Below are positions 1 to 15,947 of a DNA stretch of 64,000 nt, piece after piece. The translations under genes were made by a program, and so were the position numbers. Location of the stretch: positions 620,001 through 684,000 of the forward strand of contig ML986578.1 in the NCBI GenBank assembly GCA_010094045.1, read 5' to 3'. The notes beneath the pieces are model-generated. The model saw only the letters and a list, made by a program, of their open reading frames with translations. It was not told the origin of the DNA and did not search any database. Source of the DNA: Lojkania enalia (Eukaryota > Ascomycota > Dothideomycetes > Pleosporales). How positions within the stretch are numbered: position 1 is the stretch's first letter; the number at the start of each line of letters is the position of its first letter.

Positions 1-547
1 GCGTGGATTTACTAGATGTGAGATGGGCTATAAGCAGAGGATGATGAAAAACAGTCTTGTCATTGACATGTGGAAGGCAGCAACGTCTGACACACCCGGC
101 AAAACGCAGCCACGGCCTCCCATCATCCTATTACATCTCGTTCGCGTTCGCGTTCGCGACGTTAGAAATCCGAAAAGTCCGGGATGCATGGGTGGCCGTA
201 AATATAATCCGTAATTTTCTTGGTCGAATAGCTGCACGTTATTGGAAGGATACTGGATTTGGAATGTAATGGAAGAACATTATGGTAGTGGATCATCAAA
301 TAGCGTCGGGGTTAAAGGGGCTGGTTTGTCATTTCAGCTGAACGCCTATATCGTTTGTTTTCGCTATAGGGTAAGAAAGTATATGTCCTCTTCAGCTGTG
401 GGTTCTCTAGAAATTCAATCATATCCTTCTTGCTATTCAGGCTCTGGGCCGGTGAAAAATTTCTGCTTCAATCAACAATCCAAAAATAATTTGGGATTTC
501 CTAAAGCTCTATTAGAGCTCATTATACCCTAGGTTACCAGTGTCAAC
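1..547. other. Upstream region of MFS gene; no gene seen
   Basis: Nothing here reads as a supported gene. A short perfect tandem repeat of a six-base unit, TTCGCG three times, lies at 141-158. The stretch probably holds the promoter and 5' UTR of the MFS transporter that starts at 548. Open frames of up to 96 codons begin at non-ATG codons and have no recognisable content. Confidence 0.5.
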
Positions 548-2712
548 ATGCTGGACCTAATCCGAGACGCGCCATTCGGCCAGCTAGTTCGCTACATCAC
601 CGGAAACCGAGTCTTTCTGTACCTAGAAGAGCAACCCGACTTCGAGTGCCCAAACTGTTTCACCGACGACCCGAATCAAGAGAAACAAGACCGTTTCCCA
701 CCAGATCCATCATCAATAATTACAGAAGATAGGCAAGATGAAGACAAGGAATTCCAAGAACCTGTCGAGCCTACCGAACCAGTCGATGATACATCAAACA
801 CCTCTGAAGCCAATCCTACACAGCCCCGTGGAGATTTCCCAATCGATGTGGAAAAGGTCCAAACAAGCTCATCCAACACCTCAACCAAAGCAAAAGAATT
901 CCGTCGAACAGCTTCGGCCGCGTCTAATTTACAACGCCAAAGAACCCTACCCTACACGAATGAACGACTAGCAGAAGAAGAAATCGAGGCATTAGATAGA
1001 GCTCAATCGCTGCCCATCGTACCTACTAAAACCGCCGATGGCATAATTTTAGCCGACTGGTACACTACTGACGATCCCGCAAATCCCCAAAACTGGTCTC
1101 AGGCAAAGAAAGCATGGACGGCGTTTCTCATCGACCTTTACACCTTCGTCGTGTACGCTTCATCATCGATTTATATCTCTAGCAGTCTCTTGATCATGGA
1201 ACGATTTGGTGTTCAGGAATTCAAAGCGTCCCTTGGCCTTGCTCTTTATGTGCTTGGTATAACTGTCTCTATCCCCGATTCAACCTACTTTGACTGACCT
1301 TGATAGGCTATGGACTGGGACCTTTGGTCTTTGCGCCTCTTTCTGAGGGTAAGTAGCTCGTCAGGGTGCTTAATGTATTTTATATTCAAGCTAACCATAC
1401 ACCAAGTCCCGCAATACGGAAGGAACATACCCTACATTACGACCTTTGCCATTTTCACCATCCTAGCATTGCCCACGTCTCTCGTCGATAACCTTGGTGG
1501 CCTTCTAGTTCTCCGGTTCTTGCTAGGTCTCTTCGGAAGCCCATGTCTAGCTAACGGCGGAGCGAGTATGGGGGACATGTACTCACTGCTGTACCTCCCC
1601 TATTCGGTTGCAATGTGGGTGTCCGCAGCCTTTGCAGGCCCAGCACTGGGTCCTTTGTTATCCGGCTACGTGAGTTCCGCAGTCAGGTCTCAAGTAGAAT
1701 TCATTCGAGACTAACCGTGACAGGCCGTCTACGCTGAAAACTGGCGCTGGTCACAATGGGAGATCCTCTGGATGGCCGCCCCTGTTTTCCTCCTATTCTT
1801 CTTCTTCCTACCCGAGACGCACCCATCCAACATCCTGCTCCGGCGCGCCGCCCGCCTCCGCAAGACCTCTGGGAACCCAAAAATTCGCTCCCAGACTGAA
1901 ATCGACCGGCAGGGCCTTAAACTGCGCGCCGTCATTGTCGATGCTATCGTGAAGCCCCTCGAGATCATGATCAAGGACCCTGCCATCATGTTCGTCAACA
2001 TATACACCGCACTCACGTATGGAATATATTATTCTTTCTTTGAGGTCTTCCCGCTTGTGTACCCGGTTATGTACGGTTTCAACGTAGGTGAAACAGGCAC
2101 AGTATTCATATGCATCATTGTAGGCTGTTTCATTGCCATGGCGATATATTTCTCCTACCTGCATTGGTACGTCGTTCCAGACGTCCTGAAGAACGGACTC
2201 CGGGCGCAAGAGTTTCGGCTACGGCCAGCGCTTATTTGCTGCTTTGGGCCTACGATTGGACTATTCCTCTTTGGTTGGACGGCGCGAGAATCCATACATT
2301 GGATTGTTAGTGTTATCGGTATTACGATATATGCAACGACCGTGTATATCGTGATGCAGTGTATCTTTAGTAAGTTTCTAATCACCCTTACCAACATATG
2401 TTGAGTCGGGGCCACTGACAAGTTATAGCATATGTGCCCATGTCCTATCCCCAATATGCAGCAAGCTTGTTCGCAGGAAATGATTTCTTCCGCTCTCTCT
2501 TCGCTTTTGGTTCGGTCCTCTTTTCTCGGTCAATGTACATCAACCTAGGAGTTGGGAAAGGTATCAGTCTCTTAGGCGGGCTCAGCGTTATGGGCATTGT
2601 AAGTAGACACTAAACTTCTTGCTTTCCACAAGCTAACTTTCTATAGATCGGAATGTGGCTACTCTATATCTACGGCGCAAAACTGCGAGCGAAATCCAAG
2701 TTCGCAATTTGA
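548..2712 (+). CDS. MFS transporter, DHA1 family (polyamine/drug exporter-like)
   Basis: Predicted plasma-membrane proton antiporter of the DHA1 family, the group that includes fungal polyamine and multidrug exporters. Six exons: 548-1256, 1307-1348, 1407-1669, 1724-2369, 2429-2598, 2647-2712, giving 631 aa in one continuous frame. A long acidic cytoplasmic N-terminus (about 180 residues) precedes a DPANPQNWSQAKKAW segment that typically marks the entry to TM1. YGLGPLVFAPLSE follows, and then PETHPSNILLRRAARLRK in the central loop, both typical of fungal DHA1 members. The C-terminus ends in a basic AKLRAKSKFAI tail, also common there. All introns are 48-58 bases with GT..AG ends. The substrate cannot be told from sequence. 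It is convergent with the helicase downstream. Family assignment is firm; polyamine versus drug is inference. Confidence 0.9.
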
Positions 2713-3770
2713 ACGAACCGGTGATCATAGTACCAGACCCCGGCTTTACATGGATTACAGAGGGAGATCCGAATACTAGACGGACTAGGAAGAGTAAAGG
2801 ATTGAATCTATAGAATACGAGAAGGGTAATCACAAATATAAAGGAGGACGTAGTGCACATTCGGCTCCGAAACCAATATGCCTCTAATACCATAATCCAT
2901 CAGTGGAACAGAGAGAGAACAAGCAAATAGTTCATAATAAATGTAAGATAGCAAGACTTTGATCTGTAATACTCTATAGACTAAAATACCAATCTCCCAA
3001 TCTCCCACTTCCAAAACGCGTCTCGCTTCTATACATTTCCTACCTAGTCTCCCGTTATATACTTTATATATTTTTAACTAGTTTTCTTTGTAAGCAGTAG
3101 TAGTAATAAAAACCATCATATATCATTACTTATATCTACCATTTCTGTTGCCCCTTACTAGTAAATATCTCATTAAATATGTGATCGGCCGGAACTGTAG
3201 ACTATGTCGAGGGCTTTAGTATCATGAGTCAAATTAATTACGTATAGCGCCTTACCGTTATGGGACACTTCGGGTATTTTGTCGCATTCGGGACTCTGTT
3301 TCGAATTTCGCGGTTCCTATGAAGTGCATTCCGGTTCAATTTGGACAGAATTCATCACTCAATATATTACTAGAACTGGTTTAAAGTAAGCATTTCATAG
3401 AGGACTCGCTCTGACATTTCCAAATGTAACAAGGTCCTGCTTGACCATAAAATATGGACCCATCCATCGTTACAAAGCTGGGAAGATAGAAGCGGTAGCC
3501 TCAAATCGTACTAGCTCTGAACCCAAATGACTTTTCATGTTTGCAATACCTCGTGAAAGCATGAACCAATATACCCAAGAGGTAAACTAGTCGATGCACT
3601 AAATCGAAGGTCTGTACTTTGGTCAACTAACTCTTGTTTGTCGACTGAGGAAAACAAATTTTCATCGCAGGGAGAAATCGCCGCACAGAGGGAGGCAGAT
3701 AATCGTGACAAAGTGAATGGGTAGTGGCAACGTCTCTGAGTTGTGGCAAATGCAGAGATTGGTCGTGCGT
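2713..3770. other. Convergent intergenic region
   Basis: AT-rich spacer between the 3' ends of the MFS transporter (plus) and the helicase (minus). It should hold both 3' UTRs and polyadenylation signals. No gene, repeat or RNA gene is recognisable. Confidence 0.5.
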
Positions 3771-6047
<2,277 letters not shown>

Positions 6048-8407
6048 GATGCGCAGATGTGGATGGTACAGCTGGTGGCCGGAAAATAAGAGCTTGTGCA
6101 GGTGGGGCGAGGAAAGAAAGTTGGGGCGGGGCGGTGGAAGGAAGGAGCAAAGAGTAGCTAAGGGTGTTTATACGCGCAAATTGGGCAGCCGCGTGCGGTA
6201 CCCCGTGCGTCGTCGTGGCGACGGCGACGTGAAGGCGGCGAGAGCGGGTAGAAGGAATTGCCAGAAGATGCTACGTCGAGCCAAAGGCCAAACGCAGCGG
6301 TGAAAGAGAGTGCGGCAGAAGGATTGGGCCAGCTTTGAGTCAGGACCAGCATCGCCAAGCAATGCGGGCTAGGAGATTCTAATGTAAAAGGAGACGACGA
6401 GGGAGTTGGGGCGCTTGGGAGCGGAATTTGGGACTGCATGCCGGTGTGAAGCTACGAAAGAAGAAGGGCTGAATTCGTTTGGGGCGTGACGAAGCCCAGC
6501 TAGGAGTTCTGCCTTTTCAAGTAGTACCCATTCAGAATAAACCGGGACAATAACGAAAAGATAATAACCTCGCAAATGCTATAACAGCGTGGCAAATGCA
6601 ACATGTGGCGGATGTTCTACGAACCGTCAGTGACCTGTTCGTAGTGTTACTAGGCAGAGGACTTACCAGGGAAATAAGCGATTGAGCATGCACTTCCTAA
6701 GCAGCTGGGAATAGAACAGCATTTACAGTAAAGATTTCTAAGACTGTGTCTGTAAAATAGCATGCTAAAGCCTACCACGGAAGGGCGCTAAGGCTTATAG
6801 ATGTACATAAATTCGTGCTTGCAAACATCTTGATTCTTTTTTTTTTTTTTTTTTTTTTGGCGAGAACAAAAATATACCCAGCTATAAATCCCTTGTGGCA
6901 GCGAGGTATGCATGATACAAGTACCGAGAAGGCCACATATAAACAGGTCTCGTCCATTTATATGCTTATCCGAGAGCTTTGGGTAGCTGACACCCTCACA
7001 GATTTTTCGTATCAGAATTTGAAATAGGTACTATCTGGTCTTTTCAATTGATGGTAATCAAGGGAAATATCAGAGCTTTAGAAAGCAGATGTATAGGACG
7101 ACTTAGGCACGACACGAAATAGTGGTAGACATGTCTCTAAGCAGAAACAGAATCATTAGTGAAAGAGTATATGGTCAAAAAAAGACAAGAATAGAAGATC
7201 GTCAGATCAGTAAGGAACCTATATATATATATCAACGATAACGCCCCCACGTTTTGTGCCTCGGATAGTTCTCAAGCTAATCTGGATAGCATGGTTCGAA
7301 AGGTAAATCTATGCAAAAGCGAGAGATTCGCAGGCGAAAGGCCGTGAACACGCTCATCTTGCCATCCCAACACTTATTTTCTCAAATTTCTCGCAGTATC
7401 GGCTGTTCGACTGGAGAATTCAATAGCGTAAGAGAGAAACCTGAGAGGAGCGTGTGTCGAACTTAAGACTAAGCCAAGCCGCTACCCTGCCTTGTCTTGG
7501 CCGGTCCTTTTCACTTGTTGACAACTGTCCTAGCCCCCGACAATGCTCCCCACGCTCCTACAAGTGAAGTCGCGACGAGAGCTTATCTTCAAGCGTCGCA
7601 GAATACCTTTCGTCTCGACTCCCCTAATGCTGATATTTTATAGTGGCCTCAAATTTGATCCGATCTTACTAAGAACTAATTCTTCGTTTCTAAAATCCTT
7701 TTGAGATTTTTTCGAGAAGCTCGACAGCTACCCTCCAAGCTGCCATCCTTTCCAAGTAATTCACATATTCAAAAGCGGTAGGAGCTCTCCATGCCCATCT
7801 TCTTGCAATCACATTATATTCTTGGACCTGGATGGCATTGTGAAGGATGTGATCGCGTTAACGAAATGCTCCATGCGGCGCGCTGCTTTCCCGGCAGAAG
7901 ATTTCCAGGATGATTCGCCTAATTTACATTGTTTTGCGCCTGGGAGCGCTCAATCCTCGACAAGTAGCGTGTTGTCATGGAATCCCCCTATGGATTCATA
8001 ACAGGGTCTATTGGAATGGTCTCAAATAAGGCTATAACAGGTCACACTAAAGACGACGGAGACTTTTCATGATAAGTTTCGAGGTCCTTGAGAGAGGTAT
8101 ATAGGAGGTTAAATCTACATGCGACTAAGGCGCTTTTTATGGATGAGGACGGCAATCGCGTACCATCGGCGGACGTGGTCGCGTGGCAGCTTTGGCGATC
8201 CCGCCAACCAATTAGCATCGCCAGCGCCCACGCCAGTCGACGTCATTCCCTGTTACACTTCACGTAGTGGTCATTCACGCGGACACTGGTTTTTCTTGTT
8301 TATCTGCTCCCTTATCCCGATAAGCCTGCCTATTGTTATGTCTACCTCTTCCCGTCTAACTCTTAAGCTGACCTTGCCTTGCCGACATCTCATTTCTTGC
8401 TAGTATT
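6048..8407. other. Divergent promoter region, 2.4 kb
   Basis: Upstream sequence shared by the helicase (minus) and the TOK-like channel (plus). A run of 22 T lies at 6837-6858. A short AT dinucleotide run is near 7221. Small open frames start at non-ATG codons or look random. No RNA gene recognised. Confidence 0.5.
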
Positions 8408-10551
8408 ATGAATGACCCTGGCCTCGACGAGCCAGCGCAGCAGGCTGCACAGGATATTGAGCACAATGTTTACGAAGAAAACCGTAAGCTTGCTGAAGAA
8501 GAGGAACAGAATTTTCTAGACCCCGGGTCAGTGGTTGGCATGAAAGAGCTAGTGAAACTGCCTACTAACTAGGACTCAGCCGTTGGTGGTTTGCGTCGAC
8601 AGCATGCCCACTCATTGCCGGAACATTTGGGCCGATGGCCAACGCCTTTAGCATTTGTGCGCTCGTAGAGAAATGGAGAGTCTATATTCCACCGGGGTCA
8701 GATGAAGCACACGGGCAGAACATCAAAGATCCTAGTTGGCTCCTAGTCATCAACTCAATTTCACTCGCCTTCGCCATCATCGCAAACATGGCTCTGCTTT
8801 TGAACATGGCCCGTCGCCTATCATTCGCCATTGCGCAACCCATCACCATCATAGGCTGGTACATGTCCTCTATCCTCCTTATTGTCCTCGTGGCTCTAGC
8901 CTCTTCCTCAGTCTTCCGCATCCAACCACGGGAAACGCACGCGTTGACCCAGGCTTATTATTACGGAATCATCGCCGCGGCATTATATTTTGTAGTTTCC
9001 TCGTTGATGGTCTGCACAGTCGTTGGAGCCTACAGAGGCCATTATCCCAAGGAATTTCGCCTCACCCCTAGCCAGAGAACCCTAATGCTGCAAACCATTA
9101 GCTTCATGGCATACTTACTTTTAGGAGCTCTTGTATTCTCAACAACCGAGGGTTGGCGATACCTGGATGCTGTATTTTGGGCAGATTTTACATTACTGAC
9201 CGTCGGTCTTGGAGGCGAGTTTGTTCCTACTACCCATACAGGCCGATCATTATACTTTCCGTTCGCGATTGGGGGAATAGTCATGGTCGGTTTAGTCGTA
9301 GGATCTGTACGATCCTTGATCCTTGAGAGAGGAAAGCAGAAAATGTCTGCTCGATTTTTGGAAACCACCCGTCAAACCGTTCTATCGTCCCTTGACACCG
9401 ACGAACGCGCTATCAAGCTTGGACCATTTCAGAATGTTAAGTACTCCGAAAAGGGCCTTTCAGAATCCCAAAGAAGGGAACAAGAGTTTAGAATCATGAG
9501 AAGAGTGCAGGAGAAGGCTGAGAGGAACAGAAGATATGTCGCGCTTGCTATGTCGTCCACCGCTGCTCTTCTCTTATGGCTGCTTGGGGCTGTCGTGTTC
9601 ATGCATTCCGAAGAGCCACAGGGCTGGAGTTACTTTGTATCACTTTACTTTGCCTACACCGTACTTCTCACGATTGGATTTGGCGACTATACCCCGTCTA
9701 GTAATTCCGGGAAAGCATTCTTCGTCTTCTGGACACTTCTTGCGGTTCCGACCCTTACTATTCTTATTAGTAATATGGGTGATACAGTTATAAAAGCTTT
9801 CAAGGACTTGACTATTTGGATCGGTTCTCTCACTGTCCTACCTGATGAGCATGGAGCTTACACAGCACTTAAAATTGGAATAAAGAGGCTTAAATTCGGA
9901 AAGCTATACAACGGAGACAATCAAGGAGAAACTCCTCCTGGGACATCTGTAGAGTCTTCACTTGATCGTTTGGCGGAACTTGTCGAAGAAGATGAGCTTG
10001 CGGAGGCTGAAGAGGCCGGAGAGTATGGAGACTCGCTTCTTCGGGATATTCACTTTTATCATTTCGTACTAGCCAAGGAAATTCGCATCCTTATGAGAGA
10101 GGTCAACGCCTCGCCACCAAAGCAATATACTTACCAGGAATGGTCATATTATCTACGGCTTATCGGCCAAGATGAGAACGATGCTTCGCGTCACAGGAAG
10201 CCTAAAATTCACCGTCGACACAGTAATCGTAGATCCTTTGATCTTGGCGTTGCAGACGGTGGTGAAAAGGGGGATGGTAAACCTTTCACATGGAGCTGGC
10301 TCGGCATTCGGAGCCCCTTGATGGGAAGCAAAACCGAGGCTCAATGGCTTCTGGACAGGCTATCGGCAACGTTGGAACAAGAGATGCGAAAGATGCGGTC
10401 CTCCGATGAGAAGCTGCGCAGCGAACCCCCTCCAGTTTCCATGGCAGATTTGCGGAAGAAGCCCTCAAACTCAGGATCTGACCAGGAGCAGCTGCTAGAG
10501 AAAGAGCTCAGTGCCGCCGAAATGAGGAGACGGCAACGGAATGGTGGCTAG
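8408..10551 (+). CDS. TOK1-like outward-rectifying two-pore potassium channel
   Basis: Plasma-membrane K+ channel of the fungal eight-TM, two-pore TOK type. Two exons: 8408-8526 and 8580-10551, 696 aa. The intron has a near-ideal branch site (ACTAAC at 8564-8569) and ends CTCAG. The start at 8408 is preferred over the ATG at 8635 because the first exon joins in frame into RWWFASTACPLIAGTFGPM, the conserved entry to TM1 in this family. Selectivity filters: TVGLGGEF (about residue 247) and TIGFGDYTP (about residue 404). The first filter has the GLG form usual for pore 1 of fungal TOK channels. A long charged cytoplasmic C-terminus (about 240 residues) contains acidic EEDELAEAEEAGEYGD and basic HRRHSNRRS stretches that could be phosphoregulatory (inference). 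Confidence 0.94.
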
Positions 10552-10817
10552 GTGCCATTAGTCAAACAAATGCAGTATTTCGGTCAGCTGCGAGTGATTG
10601 GTTCTGTTATTGACTCGACACGCTTTGATAGCACCGTTTACAACGAGCTGATCTGACAGTGAGGACTACGTTTGACTACAACCTAATTCCTTCTCTCCAA
10701 TTCACTGAACCATTCACGCTGATTGTATCCTGGTTCCCATATCCCTGTGGAAGTGGACAAAACATATGGTCTGGAAGCATATCTTCGTTCCCTGACCCGG
10801 ATTTAGGTTCTCCAATA

Positions 10818-10822
10818 TAATA
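10818..10822. repeat. Target site duplication, left (TAATA)
   Basis: TAATA directly before the 5' LTR, matched by TAATA directly after the 3' LTR (16073-16077). Five-base duplications are the norm for Ty1/copia integrases. Confidence 0.85.
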
Positions 10823-10947
10823 TGTTACGGCTAAGCTATTCACAGTTAGCCCCTTAGCAGGTCCAGGGATATATATGTAGCATGTCTCGCATTTCTAGTC
10901 AATAGACGCAGTTTTCCAATCCTCATTAGAGCCAGCCAGCTCTGACA
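10823..10947 (+). repeat. 5' LTR of copia element
   Basis: 125 bp, starts TGTTACGGCTAAGC and ends GCTCTGACA. It differs from the 3' LTR at two places: TTAGCA here versus TTGGCA, and CATTAG here versus CATCAG. Both are TG-to-TA or CA-to-TA changes on this copy, matching RIP mutations on opposite strands. CpA and TpG are otherwise retained, unlike the core. Confidence 0.95.
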
Positions 10948-10962
10948 GTTATGAGCCCGGAA
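10947..10962 (+). other. Probable primer binding site (initiator tRNA-Met half)
   Basis: AGTTATGAGCCCGG directly follows the 5' LTR. Its complement CCGGGCTCATAACT resembles the anticodon arm of initiator tRNA-Met. Copia-type elements are known to prime from a cleaved internal fragment of that tRNA. The sequence is unmutated. The tRNA match is from memory and is inference. Confidence 0.6.
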
Positions 10963-13900
10963 GCCCTTTGACTACTGCTGCGTTCCACACAGACAGACTA
11001 GAGCTGATTAATATAGGCTTAGTCAATTATATCTCGTTTATCAAGACCTCAGTCACCTCAACGTCGCTAGGCTAGCTAGGAAGCTAGAGAGCTTAGAACT
11101 AGTTATAGTAGAGACCTCGATAGATTAACGCGATATAGTATATTAAAAAGATAATAGAATTAGACCTACTTATTACTAAGGCCACAGTTATTCTTAATAA
11201 GCTAGAGTACTAGATATAGTAGCTATTTCTGCGGAAGAATAGCATGGACTAGAACTAGCTCTAGAAATACGTAGACCTAGACCTTAGTAAGAAGCTAGTC
11301 CTTTAACTAGACGCTAAAAAGCTAATTAAAAAGTAGTTCGGAGATTTCTATAAGATAGATAGTAATACTAAGGTAGCAGATGCTAAAGTAGATATTATAG
11401 ATCTAACTAATCAAGAATTAGTAAGATATAAAGCCTAGTATAGAACGTACAGCCGTAGTAAGGCGTAGTAGCTATAAAAAGAGAAGGCTCTTAGGGAATT
11501 TACATAGGAGATATCGAGGATAATAGTAGTTTAATATATCTATCTAATTATAGACTATAAGACTGCGTATAATTAACTATAGACCTTTAAGAAGTATTTC
11601 TACCTAAGTAAAGCTGAGCGTAATATATAGCTATAGGCTCGATATTAGATGCTTAAAACACGACTAAGAAAGGGGAACCTAAATACCTAGTTTAAAGATT
11701 AGCTTAAAATAATACGCGTTATAAGTCTAGTAAGTATACTAGAAGTATAGAGGAATTAAGCTTAGTAGAACTTTATTCTCGCAGTTAAGAACTTAGATAA
11801 TAGCTAGGCAGTAAATAAGCTATTACTATTTATTAAGTTTAAAGTAGATAATAGGCTATATATAAGTATTTTAGACCTAGTAGTATAGTATATATTATAC
11901 TATTATCGTACTAGACTAGTTATATTAGAGCTAGAAACGTTCGCGACGCTTAGTATTATATTATAGTAACTATAGTAGTTATAATAGACTAATAGTAGCT
12001 AGAAACCTTAGTAATTAAAATAGATAGTCTACCTCTATAAAGATAGTTATAAATTCGAGTAGTATCTATATATTAATTTAGTACTATATCTATTAGGTTA
12101 GTAGCTAGATTAAAATATTAAGTAGAGATTCTAGGAGCTTAAAATATTAAGATCTTCTAGGTTAAAGATACTTTATAATACTAAGAAGCAACTAGTAGTA
12201 TTAATAGGCTCTATAGGCTTTATAATAGTTTTAGTACTAGTACTAAGTATAATAAAAAGATAGGACAACGGGTGTTAACTATTAAAACTAGCTGTAATAG
12301 TAGCTCTAAACCTAAGTTAATTAGTAAGCTCTATAGCAGCTTTAGTTCTACAGCTTAAAGCTATATAGGCTAAGTAGTATTAGTATTAGCTATTACTACT
12401 TAATAGATAGATTATAAACCCTAGCTTAAATACCTATATTACTAATAGTAAGTTTTATAGCTAGAGAATAATATAGCAGTCTAGACTAGACAACTATATA
12501 TATATAGGAGAACAGCTACTACTAATTTAAGAATAGAGAGAAGTCTAGCTGTAGATATAAACGTCTACTAGAATTAAGACTATTCTACTCTTATACGTAG
12601 TATATATCCTAGAGATATTTATAAGCGTAGTTAGTCTCTTATATTATAATATAGTAGGGATCTATTTTAACTTAAGATAAGACTATCTATATTAAACAGA
12701 TCTATTAAATATTATATATTATCTTAAGCGTACGTCTAGATATTAGCTAATAGATATAAAGAATAGTATACAACTATCTCTATTAGTATATTTAATATAG
12801 TATAGATTAAGGCCTTTCTATATAGCTTATAAGTAGCTAGAACTTACACTTATATAAGCTTATAGGGTATTTAGCTATACTAGCTAGAAGATAGTCGCTT
12901 ATCTACCTACTTATATTAATAGGCTTAAGTTAATTAAGTAGTAGTAGTAGAGAAATTAAGCTCTAAAGTAGATAGAATATACTATCTATATCTAGTCTAA
13001 GTTCTATAAAATAGTAAGTAGGAGAGCTTCTTAGAAACTAGCTTAAAGACTATTTAAAAAACTAGAGATAGATTTAGTCTAGATATATAATTAGTTAGAA
13101 CGCTATTATAATAGAAACTTCTAGATATTCTATATAGTCTGCTAGTATAGTAGATAATATAAAGCCTACTACCTATTAAATAAGAATATAATAACACTAT
13201 AACGTATAGTATAGAGATTATTAGTTAAGCTTAAAGCTTAGTTTAATATATAGGTTAAAGCTATTAGGCTTAATAATAAGCGTAGATATTCTAAAATACT
13301 TAATATTTTTAAGAATCTAGGAATCTTAGTAGAACTATAAATAGAGTATATTAAGGAGTAGAATAGTCTAATAGAGAGAGTAGGGTAGTTGCTAGTTATA
13401 TAGAGAAGAGCTATAAAGATAGACGTAGGACTACTAATAGAGGTATTAAATAAGTACCTGCTTTTAGCAGTTTATCTTCTTAATTATATACTAACCAAAG
13501 CTCTAGACTAGTATACTCTATATAAGGTAATACGCGGAACTAGACTATTAGTAGCTTATCTTAGTATATTAGAAGCTAAGGTATATATCCTAAATTATTA
13601 CCTATATTAGAAAGAGAAGCTGTAATCTTATATACTAATCAGACGCCTTATAAAATATAACTCTATAAATATCTATCGCATCTAGATATTAGAGTTAGAT
13701 AGAATTATTAGAACTAGAAATATTATTCTACTACCTACAGAATCGTATAAAAATCTTATCTTTCTAGATAAGTAGACGCTATATTTAGCAGCTGTAGTAC
13801 TTAATATTAAGAAGAGCTATAAGTTAAATAATATAGAGCTTAAATAGATGCTAAATTAATTAACTCCTTAATCGCGTAAGGAAATATTAGATAATAAGTT

Positions 13901-14639
13901 TAAGTAGTAAATTAAGTAGTAGTTTAAGTAGAAGCTAGGTTAGTAATAATTAAGTAAGCTAGCTAGAGTAGAGTATCTAGTAGTTAATAGTATTATAATA
14001 CTAGAAGACACCCTAAAACCGCGTAATTAAAATGATTATAATAAATATCTAGAGGTAATAACTAGCCTCTCTAAAAGCTGGTATTAGATTAAACTAGAAG
14101 TAGAGGCTTTAGACTAATAATTAAATAATATAAATAGACGCGACAAAATTAGTAGTTAGCTTAATACTAGAAATATTATAAAGACTAGAACTTATAAAAT
14201 ATTCTATATATACTATATAGCGTTTATAGAAGTATTACAGTAGAAGATAAGTAGTAATATACTAGCTAATTAGCCCAGGATTAGTCTATATAGAGATTAG
14301 CTGCTACTTCTACTAAAGCGATAAAAGTAGCTTAAGAGGTATCTATTTAGAATTGAATTTAAGAAAGTAGCAATAGTAGAGTTTTAGAGCTACTATAGTA
14401 AGGGCTATCTAGTTTATATAATAGAGACTAGAGCTAGTATATAACTAGAAATTAAACTTCTACTACTAATATAGGTATTTGTATATAAATTTAATAAGAA
14501 TAGATATCTATATAAGTTTAAAGCTAGGCTAGTTATTAGAGAAAACCTATAGTAGGACTAGGGAGATATATATATAGCTACTCTAGTAGTATAAATATTC
14601 TAATTTTTAGTTGCTCTAGCAGCAGCTTTTAGACTATAC

Positions 14640-14935
14640 GCCTATTAATACAATATTACTAATACTTTCTTAAATATACTATTAGATAGACTAATATACG
14701 TCTATATATTAGAAGGATTTATATAGAAACTAGGTAAGCTGCTAGAGATAAGGAAAACTCTCTATAGCCTAAGAGATACTCCTCTACTCTAGTATAAGTA
14801 CCTTAAGAGCTTACTATTTAAGCTAAAACTATAGCTAATCTAGAAGGTCTTATATCTATTTAGAAGTAAGAGCCTAATAGTATTCTTCTATATTAATAAT
14901 ATAGTTGTTCTAGTTTATCTAGACTACTTTACTAT
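14640..14935 (+). pseudogene. Reverse transcriptase remnant (copia)
   Basis: From about 14,652 the frame reads TNTFLNILLD, then YVYILEGFI, matching the copia RT core usually seen as VNAFLN..LDE..Y...PEGF. At 14,883 the frame reads FFYINNIVVLV, the catalytic YVDD/YIDD box with both aspartates converted to asparagine. Those changes are TGA-to-TAA type transitions, which is what RIP makes. The catalytic site is therefore destroyed. Stops interrupt the frame on both sides. Confidence 0.8.
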
Positions 14936-15539
14936 ATATTAACAATTTAAAACAGGCTTAAAATTATAGTATAAGCTACGCTTACTTAAACAGCTCTAGT
15001 AGTTCCTAAGAATTAGAATAGTTCGAGACTAGGATATAAGTAGAATCTAGCTTAGTTAAGACTCGTTTATTAATAAGGTCGCAGCTAAATATAGATTATA
15101 AAAGTAGGGGTAGAGAAACTATCTTACAGTACCTCTAGTCGATAACCATCTAGTATTAAGTATAGAGGAGCTAAACTATTAGAGAACTAAATATTATTAG
15201 TAGCTAGTCGGATCTCTAAAATATCTAGCAGTCTACACACACCCAGACATCTTAAGAGCTTACTTAACTCTAGTAACTTATCTTAAAAATCTAGAATAGA
15301 ATTATATTTAAGTAGTAGAGCACATCTAGAGATATATAATTAGCATAAGAGGGCTAGGCTTATAAGTATCTAGACTAGATTAGAAAAATACAACCTACCT
15401 TAATAATAAGCGCAAGCTACTATTCTATAGAGTATTAGATATAGTATTCGCGGATAATTAAGAAATATGTTATAGCTTATAGGGCTACCTATTTAAACTT
15501 TATAGCCTGCCTATTAACTAGAAAGTAATAATACAGCGC

Positions 15540-15912
15540 TCGGTCACTAATTTAACAACTAAGGCTGAGCTGCTAGCTCTATCCATAGCAGGCAGCGAGC
15601 TGTAATAGTAGACCAGGGTCTTTAATCACGTAGAGTTTAGTATAGAGATAGTCCCTACGCTATTTTGTGATAATCAGTAGATAGTAGGTATTACTACTAA
15701 AGCAGTAGATAGACTACAGACTAGGCTACATCATATAGACACTCATTAAATGTGGATTCAACAAGAAGTTGAAGTAGGAAGGTTACAGGTTAGCTGGAAG
15801 CCGACGAACCAGATGCCAGCAGACGGTCTTACAAAGGCACTGCCTAAGCAGAAGCACCTTACCTTTTTAAAGCAGCTCGGTCTTACAGAGGTACCTAGAC
15901 CAGTTGACTAGA
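15540..15912 (+). pseudogene. RNase H C-terminal segment (copia), lightly mutated
   Basis: Much less mutated than the core. Readable pieces include ELLALS, TLFCDNQ, GITTKAVDRLQTRLHHIDTH, MWIQQEVEVGRLQVSWKPT and MPADGLTKALPKQKH, the conserved end of copia pol. The few internal stops are TAG or TAA where Q is expected, consistent with C-to-T change. The reading frame ends at about 15,912, 35 bases before the 3' LTR. Confidence 0.85.
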
Positions 15913-15935
15913 AGGCAGCTTTGCTATTCACTGCA

Positions 15936-15947
15936 GCTGGGGGGGTG
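15936..15947 (+). other. Polypurine tract
   Basis: GCTGGGGGGGTG immediately before the 3' LTR, a G-rich run suited to plus-strand priming. Unmutated. Confidence 0.6.

Noticed and set aside
1808..2454. Minus-strand frames inside the first MFS gene
   Set aside because: They are antisense shadows of the coding exons with arginine-rich, non-conserved translations.
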